From Siphonodentalium dalli (taxonomy: Eukaryota > Mollusca > Scaphopoda > Gadilida > Siphonodentaliidae): a stretch of DNA of 64,000 nucleotides. The stretch is taken from the NCBI GenBank assembly GCA_032622095.1, contig CP136061.1, positions 10,493,287-10,557,286 of the forward strand, in the 5' to 3' direction. The position numbers and the translations under genes are program-made. Positions 27,017 through 42,000 of the stretch are shown here, piece by piece (positions within the stretch are counted from its first letter, which is position 1; the number at the start of each line of letters is the position of its first letter). A model generated the notes under the pieces. It did no database searches, was not told the origin of the DNA, and saw nothing but the letters and a program-made list of their open reading frames with translations.

Positions 27017-30000
27017 CTCGCAGAAAGAAACGATTGTATTGTATAGCGGTATGTTACTCACACCGTTAAACGCAGAAAGAAACGATTGTATTTTATAGCG
27101 GTATGTTACTCACACCGTTAAACTTAAACGATTGTATTGTATAGCGGTATGTTACTCACACCGTTAAACTTAAACGATTGTAGTGTATAGCGGTATGTTA
27201 CTCACACCGTTAAACTTAAACGATTGTATTGTATAGCGGTATGTTACTCACACCGTTAAACTTAAACGATTGTATTGTATAGCGGTATGTTACTCACACC
27301 GTTAAACTTAAACGATTGTATAGCGGTATGTTACTCACACCGTTAAACTTAAACGATTGTAGTGTATAGCGGTATGTTACTCACACCGTTAAACTTAAAC
27401 GATTGTATTGTATAGCGGTATGTTACTCACACCGTTAAACTTAAACGATTGTATTGTATAGCGGTATGTTACTCACACCGTTAAACTTAAACGATTGTAT
27501 TGTATAGCGGTATGTTACTCTCACCGTTAAACTTAAACGATTGTATTGTATAGCGGTATGGTACTCACACCGTTAAACTTAAACGATTGTAGTGTATAGC
27601 GGTATGTTACTCACACCGTTAAACTTAAACGATTGTATTGTATAGCGGTATGTTACTCACACCGTTAAACTTAAACGATTGTATTGTATAGCGGTATGTT
27701 ACTCACACCGTTAAACGATTGTATTGTATAGCGGTATGTTACTCACACCGTTAAACTTAAACGATTGTATTGTATAGCGGTATGTTACTCACACCGATAA
27801 ACTTAAACGATTGTATTGTATAGCGGTATGTTACTCACACTGTTAAACTTAAACGATTGTATTGTATAGCGGTATGTTACTCACACCGTTAAACTTAAAC
27901 GATTGTATTGTATAGCGGTATGTTACTCACACCGTTAAACTTAAACGATTGTATTGTATAGCGGTATGTTACTCACACCGTTAAACTTAAACGATTGTAT
28001 TGTATAGCGGTATGTTACTCACACCGTTAAACTTAAACGATTGTATTGTATAGCGGTATGTTACTCACACCGTTAAACTTAAACGATTGTAGTGTATAGC
28101 GGTATGTTACTCACACCGTTAAACTTAAACGATTGTATTGTATAGCGGTATGTTACTCACACCGTTAAACTTAAACGATTGTATTGTATAGCGGTATGTT
28201 ACTCACACTGTTAAACTTAAACGATTGTATTGTATAGCGGTATGTTACTCACACCGTTAAACTTAAACGATTGTATTGTATAGCGGTATGTTACTCACAC
28301 CGTTAAACTTAAACGATTGTATTGTATAGCGGTATGTTACTCACACCGTTAAACTTAAACGATTGTATTGTATTGCGGTATGTTACTCACACCGTTAAAC
28401 TTAAACGATTGTATTGTATAGCGGTATGTTACTCACACCGTTAAACTTAAACGATTGTATTGTATAGCGGTATGTTACTCACACCGTTAAACTTAAACGA
28501 TTGTAGTGTATAGCGGTATGTTACTCACACCGTTAAACTTAAACGATTGTATTGTATAGCGGTATGTTACTCACACCGTTAAACTTAAACGATTGTATTG
28601 AATAGCGGTATGTTACTCACATCGTTAAACTTAAACGATTGTATTGTATAGCGGTATGTTACTCACACCGTTAAACTTAAACGATTGTATTGTATAGCGG
28701 TATGTTACCCACACCGTTAAACTGAACTGATTGTATTGTATAGCGGTATGTTACCCACACCGTTAAACTTAACTGATTGTATTGTATAGCGGTATGTTAC
28801 CCACACCGTTAAACTTAAACGATTGTATTGTATAGCGCTATGTTACCCACAACGTTAAACGATTGTATTGTATAGCGGTATGTTACCCACACCGTTAAAC
28901 TTAACTGATTGTATTGTATAGCGGTATGTTACCCACACCGTTAAACTTAACTGATTGTATTGTATAGCGGTATGTTACTCACACCGTTAAACTTAAACGA
29001 TTGTATTGTATAGCGGTATGTTACCCACACCGTTAAACTTAAACGATTGTATTGTATAGCGGTATGTTACCAACACCGTTAAACTTAAACGATTGTATTG
29101 TATAGCGGTATGTTACCCACACCGTTAAACTTAAACGATTGTATTGTATAGCGGTATGTTACTCACAACGTTAAACTTAAACGATTGTATTGTATAGCGG
29201 TATGTTACCCACACCGTTAAACTTAAACGATTGTATTGTATAGCGGTATGTTACTCACACCGTTAAACTTAAACGATTGTATTGTATAGCGGTATGTTAC
29301 TCACATCGTTAAACTTAAACGATTGTATTGTATAGCGGTATATTACCCACACCGTTAAACTTAAACGATTGTATAGCGGTATGTTACCCACACCGTTAAA
29401 CTTAAACGATTGTATTGTATAGCGGTATGTTACCCACACCGTTAAACTTAACTGATTGTATTGTATAGCGGTATGTTACCCACACCGTTAAACTTAAACG
29501 ATTGTATTGTATAGCGGTATGTTACCCACACCGTTAAACTTAACTGATTGTATTGTATAGCGGTATGTTACTCACACCGTTAAACCTAAACGATTGTATT
29601 GTATAGCGGTATGTTACTCACACCGTTAAACTTAAACGATTGTATTGTATAGCGGTATGTTACTCACACCGTTAAACTTAAACGATTTTATTGTATAGCG
29701 GTATGTTACCCACACCGTTAAACTTAAACGATTGTATTGTATAGCGGTATGTTACCCACACCGTTAAACTTAACTGATTGTATTGTATAGCGGTATGTTA
29801 CTCACACCGTTAAACTTAAACGATTGTATTGTATAGCGGTATGTTACCCACACCGTTAAACTTAAACGATTGTATTGTCTAGCGGTATGTTACCCACACC
29901 GTTAAACTTAAACGATTGTATTGTATAGCGGTATGTTACCCACACCGTTAAACTTAAACGATTGTATTGTATAGCGGTATGTTACCCACACCGTTAAACA

Positions 30001-33000
30001 TAAACGATTGTATTGTATAGCGGTATGTTACTCACACCGTTAAACTTAAACGATTGTATTGTATAGCGGTATGTTACTCACACCGTTAAACTTAAACGAT
30101 TGTATTGTATAGCGGTATGTTACCCACACCGTTAAACTTAAACGATTGTATAGCGGTATGTTACCCACACCGTTAAACTTAAACGATTGTATTGTATAGC
30201 GGTATGTTACTCACACCGTTAAACTTAACTGATTGTATTGTATAGCGGTATGTTACTCACACCGTTAAACTTAAACGATTGTATTGTATAGCGGTATGTT
30301 ACTCACACCGTTAAACTTAAACGATTGTATTGTATAGCGGTATGTTACCCACACCGTTAAACTTAAACGATTGTATAGCGGTATGTTACCCACACCGTTA
30401 AACTTAAACGATTGTATTGTATAGCGCTATGTTACCCACACCGTTAAACTTAAACGATTGTATTGTATAGCGGTATGTTACTCACATCGTTAAACTTAAA
30501 CGATTGTATTGTATAGCGGTATGTTACTCACACCGTTAAACTTAACTGATTGTATTGTATAGCGGTATGTTACCCACACCGTTAAACTTAAACGATTGTA
30601 TTGTATAGCGGTATGTTACTCACACCGTTAAACTTAAACGATTGTATTGTATAGCGGTATGTTACTCACAACGTTAAACTTAAACGATTGTATTGTATAG
30701 CGGTATGTTACTCACACCGTTAAACTTAAACGATTGTATTGTATAGCGGTATGTTACTCACACCGTTAAACTTAAACGATTGTATTGTATAGCGGTATGT
30801 TACTCACACCGTTAAACTTAAACGATTGTATTGTATAGCGGTATGTTACTCACACCGTTAAACTTAAACGATTGTAGTCTATAGCGGTATGTTACTCACA
30901 CCGTTAAACTTAAACGATTGTATTGTATAGCGGTATGTTACTCACACCGTTAAACTTAAACGATTGTATTGTATAGCGGTATGTTACTCACACCGTTAAA
31001 CTTAAACGATTGTATTATATAGCGGTATGTTACTCACACCGTTAAACTTAAACGATTGTATTGTATAGCGGTATGTTACCCACACCGTTAAACTTAAACG
31101 ATTGTATTGTATAGCGCTATGTTACCCACAACGTTAAACTTAACTGATTGTATTGTATAGCGCTATGTTACCCACAACGTTAAACGATTGTATTGTATAG
31201 TGGTATGTTACTCACACCGTTAAACTTAACTGATTGTATTGTATAGCGCTATGTTACCCACACCGTTAAACTTAACTGATTGTATTGTATAGCGCTATGT
31301 TACTCACAACGTTAAACTTAAACGATTGTATTGTATAGCGGTATGTTACTCACATCGTTAAACTTAACTGATTGTATTGTATAGCGGTATGTTACCCACA
31401 TCGTTAAACTTAACTGATTGTATTGTATAGCGCTATGTTACCCACACCGTTAAACTTAAACGATTGTATTGTATAGCGGTATGTTACCCACATCGTTAAA
31501 CTTAACTGATTGTATTGTATAGCGGTATGTTACTCACACCGTTAAACGATTGTATTGTATAGCGGTATGTTACCCACACCGTTAAACTTAACTGATTGTA
31601 TTGTATATCGGTATGTTACTCACACCGTTACACTTAACTGATTGTATTGTATAGCGGTATGTTAGCCACACCGTTAAACTTAACTGATTGTATTGTATAG
31701 CGGTATGTTACTCACACCGTTAAACTTAAACGATTGTATTGTATAGCGGTATGTTACTCACACCGTTAAACTTAAACGATTGTATTGTATAGCGGTATGT
31801 TACCCACATCGTTAAACTTAACTGATTGTAGTGTATAGCGGTATGTTACTCACACCGTTAAACTTAACCGATTGTATTGTATAGCGGTATGTTACTCACA
31901 CCGTTAAACGATTGTATTGTATAGTGGTATGTTACCCACACCGTTAAACTTAACTGATTGTATTGTATATCGGTATGTTACTCACACCGTTAAACTTAAC
32001 TGATTGTATTGTATAGCGGTATGTTAGCCACACCGTTAAACTTAACTGATTGTATTGTATAGCGGTATGTTACTCACACCGTTAAACTTAAACGATTGTA
32101 TTGTATAGCGGTATGTTACCCACACCGTTAAACTTAACTGATTGTATTGTATATCGGTATGTTACTCACACCGTTACACTTAACTGATTGTATTGTATAG
32201 CGGTATGTTAGCCACACCGTTAAACTTAACTGATTGTATTGTATAGCGGTATGTTACTCACACCGTTAAACTTAAACGATTGTATTGTATAGCGGTATGT
32301 TACCCACACCGTTAAACTTAACTGATTGTATTGTATAGCGGTATGTTAGCCACACCGTTAAACTTAACTGATTGTATTGTATAGCGGTATGTTACTCACA
32401 CCGTTAAACTTAAACGATTGTATTGTATAGCGGTATGTTACTCACACCGTTAAACTTAACTGATTGTATTGTATAGCGGTATGTTACTCACACCGTTAAA
32501 CTTAAACGATTGTATTGTATAGCGGTATGTTACTCACCACCGTTAAACTTAACTGATTGTATTGTATAGCGGTATGTTACTCACACCGTTAAACTTAACT
32601 GATTGTATTGTATAGCGGTATGTTACTCACACCGTTAAACTTAACTGATTGTATTGTATAGCGGTATGTTACTCACACCGTTAAACCTAAACGATTGTAT
32701 TGTATAGCGGTATGTTACCCACACCGTTAAACTTAACTGATTGTATTGTATAGCGGTATGTTACCCACACCGTTAAACTTAACTGATTGTATTGTATAGC
32801 GGTATGTTACTCACACCGTTAAACTTAAACGATTGTATTGTATAGCGGTATGTTACTCACACCGTTAAACTTAACTGATTGTATTGTATAGCGGTATGTT
32901 ACTCACACCGTTAAACTTAACTGATTGTATTGTATAGCGGTATGTTACCCACACCGTTAAACTTAAACGATTGTATTGTATAGCGGTATGTTACTCACAC

Positions 33001-36000
33001 CGTTAAACTTAAACGGTTGTATTGTATAGCGGTATGTTACCCACATCGTTAAACTTAACTGATTGTATTGTATAGCGGTATGTTACTCACACCGTTAAAC
33101 TTAAACGATTGTATTGTATAGCGGTATGTTACTCACACCGTTAAACTTAACTGATTGTATTGTATAGCGGTATGTTACCCACACCGTTAAACCTAAACGA
33201 TTGTATTGTATAGCGGTATGTTACTCACACCGTTAAACTTAAACGATTGTATTGTATAGCGGTATGTTACTCACACCGTTAAACTTAACTGATTGTATTG
33301 TATAGCGGTATGTTACTCACACCGTTAAACTTAAACGATTGTATTGTATAGCGGTATGTTACTCACACCGTTAAACTTAACTGATTGTATTGTATAGCGG
33401 TATGTTACTCACAACGTTAAACTTAAACGATTGTATTGTATAGCGGTATGTTACTCACACCGTTAAACTTAAACGATTGTATTGTATAGCGGTATGTTAC
33501 TCACACCGTTAAACTTAACTGATTGTATTGTATAGCGGTATGTTACTCACACCGTTAAACTTAAACGATTGTATTGTATAGCGGTATGTTACCCACATCG
33601 TTAAACTTAACTGATTGTATTGTATAGCGGTATGTTACCCACACCGTTAAACTTAACTGATTGTATTGTATAGCGGTATGTTACTCACACCGTTAAACTT
33701 AAACGATTGTATTGTATAGCGGTATGTTACCCACATCGTTAAACTTAACTGATTGTATTGTATAGCGGTATGTTACCCACACCGTTAAACTTAAACGATT
33801 GTATTGTATAGCGGTATGTTACCCACATCGTTAAACTTAACTGATTGTATTGTATAGCGGTATGTTACTCACACCGTTAAACTTAACTGATTGTATTGTA
33901 TAGCGGTATGTTACTCACACCGTTAAACTTAAACGATTGTATTGTATAGCGGTATGTTACTCACACCGTTAAACTTAACCGATTGTATTGTATAGCGGTA
34001 TGTTACTCTCACCGTTAAACTTAAACGATTGTATTGTATAGCGGTATGTTACTCACACCGTTAAACTTAACTGATTGTATTGTATAGCGCTATGTTACCC
34101 ACACCGTTAAACTTAAACGATTGTATTGTATAGCGGTATGTTACTCACAACGTTAAACGATTGTATTGTATAGCGGTATGTTACTCACACCGTTAAACTT
34201 AAACGATTGTATTGTATAGCGGTATGTTACTCACACCGTTAAACTTAAACGATTGTATTGTATAGCGGTATGTTACTCACACCGTTAAACGATTGTATTG
34301 TATAGCGGTATGTTACTCACACCGTTAAACGATTGTATTGTATAGCGGTATGTTACTCACACCGTTAAACTTAAACGATTGTATTGTATAGCGGTATGTT
34401 ACCCACATCGTTAAACTTAACTGATTGTATTGTATAGCGGTATGTTACTCACACCGTTAAACTTAAACGATTGTATTGTATAGCGGTATGTTACTCTCAC
34501 CGTTAAACTTAAACGATTGTATTGTATAGCGGTATGTTACTCTCACCGTTAAACTTAAACGATTGTATTGTATAGCGCTATGTTACCCACACCGTTAAAC
34601 TTAACTGATTGTATTGTATAGCGGTATGTTACCCACACCGTTAAACTTAACTGATTGTATAGCGGTATGTTACCCACATCGTTAAACTTAACTGATTGTA
34701 TTGTATAGCGGTATGTTACTCACACCGTTAAACTTAACTGATTGTATTGTATAGCGGTATGTTACTCACACCGTTAAACTTAACTGATTGTATTGTATAG
34801 CGGTATGTTACTCACACCGTTAAACTTAACTGATTGTATTGTATAGCGGTATGTTACCCACATCGTTAAACTTAACTGATTGTATTGTATAGCGGTATGT
34901 TACTCACACCGTTAAACTTAACTGATTGTATTGTATAGCGGTATGTTACTCACACCGTTAAACTTAACTGATTGTATTGTATAGCGGTATGTTACTCACA
35001 CCGTTAAACTTAACTGATTGTATTGTATAGCGGTATGTTACCCACATCGTTAAACTTAACTGATTGTATTGTATAGCGGTATGTTACCCACACCGTTAAA
35101 CTTAAACGATTGTATTGTATAGCGGTATGTTACCCACACTGTTAAACTTAAACGATTGTATTGTATAGCGGTATGTTACCCACACCGTTAAACATAAACG
35201 ATTGTATTGTATAGCGGTATGTTACTCACACCGTTAAACTTAAACGATTGTATTGTATAGCGGTATGTTACTCACACCGTTAAACTTAAACGATTGTATT
35301 GTATAGCGGTATGTTACCCACACCGTTAAACTTAAACGATTGTATAGCGGTATGTTACCCACACCGTTAAACTTAAACGATTGTATTGTATAGCGGTATG
35401 TTACTCACACCGTTAAACTTAACTGATTGTATTGTATAGCGGTATGTTACTCACACCGTTAAACTTAAACGATTGTATTGTATAGCGGTATGTTACTCAC
35501 ACCGTTAAACTTAAACGATTGTATTGTATAGCGGTATGTTACCCACACCGTTAAACTTAAACGATTGTATAGCGGTATGTTACCCACACCGTTAAACTTA
35601 AACGATTGTATTGTATAGCGCTATGTTACCCACACCGTTAAACTTAAACGATTGTATTGTATAGCGGTATGTTACTCACATCGTTAAACTTAAACGATTG
35701 TATTGTATAGCGGTATGTTACTCACACCGTTAAACTTAACTGATTGTATTGTATAGCGGTATGTTACCCACACCGTTAAACTTAAACGATTGTATTGTAT
35801 AGCGGTATGTTACTCACACCGTTAAACTTAAACGATTGTATTGTATAGCGGTATGTTACTCACAACGTTAAACTTAAACGATTGTATTGTATAGCGGTAT
35901 GTTACTCACACCGTTAAACTTAAACGATTGTATTGTATAGCGGTATGTTACTCACACCGTTAAACTTAAACGATTGTATTGTATAGCGGTATGTTACTCA

Positions 36001-39000
36001 CACCGTTAAACTTAAACGATTGTATTGTATAGCGGTATGTTACTCACACCGTTAAACTTAAACGATTGTAGTCTATAGCGGTATGTTACTCACACCGTTA
36101 AACTTAAACGATTGTATTGTATAGCGGTATGTTACTCACACCGTTAAACTTAAACGATTGTATTGTATAGCGGTATGTTACTCACACCGTTAAACTTAAA
36201 CGATTGTATTATATAGCGGTATGTTACTCACACCGTTAAACTTAAACGATTGTATTGTATAGCGGTATGTTACCCACACCGTTAAACTTAAACGATTGTA
36301 TTGTACAGCGCTATGTTACCCACAACGTTAAACTTAACTGATTGTATTGTATAGCGCTATGTTACCCACAACGTTAAACGATTGTATTGTATAGTGGTAT
36401 GTTACTCACACCGTTAAACTTAACTGATTGTATTGTATAGCGCTATGTTACCCACACCGTTAAACTTAACTGATTGTATTGTATAGCGCTATGTTACTCA
36501 CAACGTTAAACTTAAACGATTGTATTGTATAGCGGTATGTTACTCACATCGTTAAACTTAACTGATTGTATTGTATAGCGGTATGTTACCCACATCGTTA
36601 AACTTAACTGATTGTATTGTATAGCGCTATGTTACCCACACCGTTAAACTTAAACGATTGTATTGTATAGCGGTATGTTACCCACATCGTTAAACTTAAC
36701 TGATTGTATTGTATAGCGGTATGTTACTCACACCGTTAAACGATTGTATTGTATAGCGGTATGTTACCCACACCGTTAAACTTAACTGATTGTATTGTAT
36801 ATCGGTATGTTACTCACACCGTTACACTTAACTGATTGTATTGTATAGCGGTATGTTACTCACACCGTTAAACTTAACCGATTGTATTGTATAGCGGTAT
36901 GTTAGCCACACCGTTAAACTTAACTGATTGTATTGTATAGCGGTATGTTACTCACACCGTTAAACTTAAACGATTGTATTGTATAGCGGTATGTTACTCA
37001 CACCGTTAAACTTAAACGATTGTATTGTATAGCGGTATGTTACCCACATCGTTAAACTTAACTGATTGTAGTGTATAGCGGTATGTTACTCACACCGTTA
37101 AACTTAACCGATTGTATTGTATAGCGGTATGTTACTCACACCGTTAAACGATTGTATTGTATAGTGGTATGTTACCCACACCGTTAAACTTAACTGATTG
37201 TATTGTATATCGGTATGTTACTCACACCGTTACACTTAACTGATTGTATTGTATAGCGGTATGTTAGCCACACCGTTAAACTTAACTGATTGTATTGTAT
37301 AGCGGTATGTTACTCACACCGTTAAACTTAAACGATTGTATTGTATAGCGGTATGTTACCCACACCGTTAAACTTAACTGATTGTATTGTATATCGGTAT
37401 GTTACTCACACCGTTACACTTAACTGATTGTATTGTATAGCGGTATGTTAGCCACACCGTTAAACTTAACTGATTGTATTGTATAGCGGTATGTTACTCA
37501 CACCGTTAAACTTAAACGATTGTATTGTATAGCGGTATGTTACCCACACCGTTAAACTTAACTGATTGTATTGTATAGCGGTATGTTAGCCACACCGTTA
37601 AACTTAACTGATTGTATTGTATAGCGGTATGTTACTCACACCGTTAAACTTAAACGATTGTATTGTATAGCGGTATGTTACCCACATCGTTAAACTTAAC
37701 TGATTGTATTGTATAGCGGTATGTTACCCACACCGTTAAACTTAAACGATTGTATTGTATAGCGGTATGTTACCCACACCGTTAAACTTAACTGATTGTA
37801 TTGTATAGCGGTATGTTACTCACACCGTTAAACTTAACTGATTGTATTGTATAGCGGTATGTTACTCACACCGTTAAACTTAAACGATTGTATTGTATAG
37901 CGGTATGTTACCCACATCGTTAAACTTAACTGATTGTATTGTATAGCGGTATGTTACCCACACCGTTAAACTTAACTGATTGTATTGTATAGCGGTATGT
38001 TACTCACACCGTTAAACTTAAACGATTGTATTGTATAGCGGTATGTTACCCACATCGTTAAACTTAACTGATTGTATTGTATAGCGGTATGTTACCCACA
38101 CCGTTAAACTTAAACGATTGTATTGTATAGCGGTATGTTACCCACATCGTTAAACTTAACTGATTGTATTGTATAGCGGTATGTTACTCACACCGTTAAA
38201 CTTAACTGATTGTATTGTATAGCGGTATGTTACTCACACCGTTAAACTTAAACGATTGTATTGTATAGCGGTATGTTACTCACACCGTTAAACTTAACCG
38301 ATTGTATTGTATAGCGGTATGTTACTCTCACCGTTAAACTTAAACGATTGTATTGTATAGCGGTATGTTACTCACACCGTTAAACTTAACTGATTGTATT
38401 GTATAGCGCTATGTTACCCACACCGTTAAACTTAAACGATTGTATTGTATAGCGGTATGTTACTCACAACGTTAAACGATTGTATTGTATAGCGGTATGT
38501 TACTCACACCGTTAAACTTAAACGATTGTATTGTATAGCGGTATGTTACTCACACCGTTAAACTTAAACGATTGTATTGTATAGCGGTATGTTACTCACA
38601 CCGTTAAACGATTGTATTGTATAGCGGTATGTTACTCACACCGTTAAACGATTGTATTGTATAGCGGTATGTTACTCACACCGTTAAACTTAAACGATTG
38701 TATTGTATAGCGGTATGTTACCCACATCGTTAAACTTAACTGATTGTATTGTATAGCGGTATGTTACTCACACCGTTAAACTTAAACGATTGTATTGTAT
38801 AGCGGTATGTTACTCTCACCGTTAAACTTAAACGATTGTATTGTATAGCGGTATGTTACTCTCACCGTTAAACTTAAACGATTGTATTGTATAGCGCTAT
38901 GTTACCCACACCGTTAAACTTAACTGATTGTATTGTATAGCGGTATGTTACCCACACCGTTAAACTTAACTGATTGTATAGCGGTATGTTACCCACATCG

Positions 39001-42000
39001 TTAAACTTAACTGATTGTATTGTATAGCGGTATGTTACTCACACCGTTAAACTTAACTGATTGTATTGTATAGCGGTATGTTACTCACACCGTTAAACTT
39101 AACTGATTGTATTGTATAGCGGTATGTTACTCACACCGTTAAACTTAACTGATTGTATTGTATAGCGGTATGTTACCCACATCGTTAAACTTAACTGATT
39201 GTATTGTATAGCGGTATGTTACTCACACCGTTAAACTTAACTGATTGTATTGTATAGCGGTATGTTACTCACACCGTTAAACTTAACTGATTGTATTGTA
39301 TAGCGGTATGTTACTCACACCGTTAAACTTAACTGATTGTATTGTATAGCGGTATGTTACCCACATCGTTAAACTTAACTGATTGTATTGTATAGCGGTA
39401 TGTTACCCACACCGTTAAACTTAAACGATTGTATTGTATAGCGGTATGTTACCCACACTGTTAAACTTAAACGATTGTATTGTATAGCGGTATGTTACCC
39501 ACACCGTTAAACATAAACGATTGTATTGTATAGCGGTATGTTACTCACACCGTTAAACTTAAACGATTGTATTGTATAGCGGTATGTTACTCACACCGTT
39601 AAACTTAAACGATTGTATTGTATAGCGGTATGTTACCCACACCGTTAAACTTAAACGATTGTATAGCGGTATGTTACCCACACCGTTAAACTTAAACGAT
39701 TGTATTGTATAGCGGTATGTTACTCACACCGTTAAACTTAACTGATTGTATTGTATAGCGGTATGTTACTCACACCGTTAAACTTAAACGATTGTATTGT
39801 ATAGCGGTATGTTACTCACACCGTTAAACTTAAACGATTGTATTGTATAGCGGTATGTTACCCACACCGTTAAACTTAAACGATTGTATAGCGGTATGTT
39901 ACCCACACCGTTAAACTTAAACGATTGTATTGTATAGCGCTATGTTACCCACACCGTTAAACTTAAACGATTGTATTGTATAGCGGTATGTTACTCACAT
40001 CGTTAAACTTAAACGATTGTATTGTATAGCGGTATGTTACTCACACCGTTAAACTTAACTGATTGTATTGTATAGCGGTATGTTACCCCACACCGTTAAA
40101 CTTAAACGATTGTATTGTATAGCGGTATGTTACTCACACCCGTTAAACTTAAACGATTGTATTGTATAGCGGTATGTTACTCACAACGTTAAACTTAAAC
40201 GATTGTATTGTATAGCGGTATGTTACTCACAAACCGTTAAACTTAAACGATTGTATTGTATAGCGGTATGTTACTCACACCGTTAAACTTAAACGATTGT
40301 ATTGTATAGCGGTATGTTACTCACACCGTTAAACTTAAACGATTGTATTGTATAGCGGTATGTTACTCACACCGTTAAACTTAAACGATTGTAGTCTATA
40401 GCGGTATGTTACTCACACCGTTAAACTTAAACGATTGTATTGTATAGCGGTATGTTACTCACACCGTTAAACTTAAACGATTGTATTGTATAGCGGTATG
40501 TTACTCACACCGTTAAACTTAAACGATTGTATTATATAGCGGTATGTTACTCACACCGTTAAACTTAAACGATTGTATTGTATAGCGGTATGTTACCCAC
40601 ACCGTTAAACTTAAACGATTGTATTGTACAGCGCTATGTTACCCACAACGTTAAACTTAACTGATTGTATTGTATAGCGCTATGTTACCCACAACGTTAA
40701 ACGATTGTATTGTATAGTGGTATGTTACTCACACCCGTTAAACTTAACTGATTGTATTGTATAGCGCTATGTTACCCACAACCGTTAAACTTAACTGATT
40801 GTATTGTATAGCGCTATGTTACTCACAACGTTAAACTTAAACGATTGTATTGTATAGCGGTATGTTACTCACATCGTTAAACTTAACTGATTGTATTGTA
40901 TAGCGGTATGTTACCCACATCGTTAAACTTAACTGATTGTATTGTATAGCGCTATGTTACCCACACCGTTAAACTTAAACGATTGTATTGTATAGCGGTA
41001 TGTTACCCACATCGTTAAACTTAACTGATTGTATTGTATAGCGGTATGTTACTCACACCGTTAAACGATTGTATTGTATAGCGGTATGTTACCCACACCG
41101 TTAAACTTAACTGATTGTATTGTATATCGGTATGTTACTCACACCGTTACACTTAACTGATTGTATTGTATAGCGGTATGTTACTCACACCGTTAAACTT
41201 AACCGATTGTATTGTATAGCGGTATGTTAGCCACACACCGTTAAACTTAACTGATTGTATTGTATAGCGGTATGTTACTCACACCGTTAAACTTAAACGA
41301 TTGTATTGTATAGCGGTATGTTACTCACACCGTTAAACTTAAACGATTGTATTGTATAGCGGTATGTTACCCACATCGTTAAACTTAACTGATTGTAGTG
41401 TATAGCGGTATGTTACTCACACCGTTAAACTTAACCGATTGTATTGTATAGCGGTATGTTACTCACACCGTTAAACGATTGTATTGTATAGTGGTATGTT
41501 ACCCACACCGTTAAACTTAACTGATTGTATTGTATATCGGTATGTTACTCACACCGTTACACTTAACTGATTGTATTGTATAGCGGTATGTTAGCCACAC
41601 CGTTAAACTTAACTGATTGTATTGTATAGCGGTATGTTACTCACACCGTTAAACTTAAACGATTGTATTGTATAGCGGTATGTTACCCACACCGTTAAAC
41701 TTAACTGATTGTATTGTATATCGGTATGTTACTCACACCGTTACACTTAACTGATTGTATTGTATAGCGGTATGTTAGGCCACACCGTTAAACTTAACTG
41801 ATTGTATTGTATAGCGGTATGTTACTCACAACCGTTAAACTTAAACGATTGTATTGTATAGCGGTATGTTACCCACACCGTTAAACTTAACTGATTGTAT
41901 TGTATAGCGGTATGTTAGCCACACCGTTAAACTTAACTGATTGTATTGTATAGCGGTATGTTACTCACACCGTTAAACTTAAACGATTGTATTGTATAGC

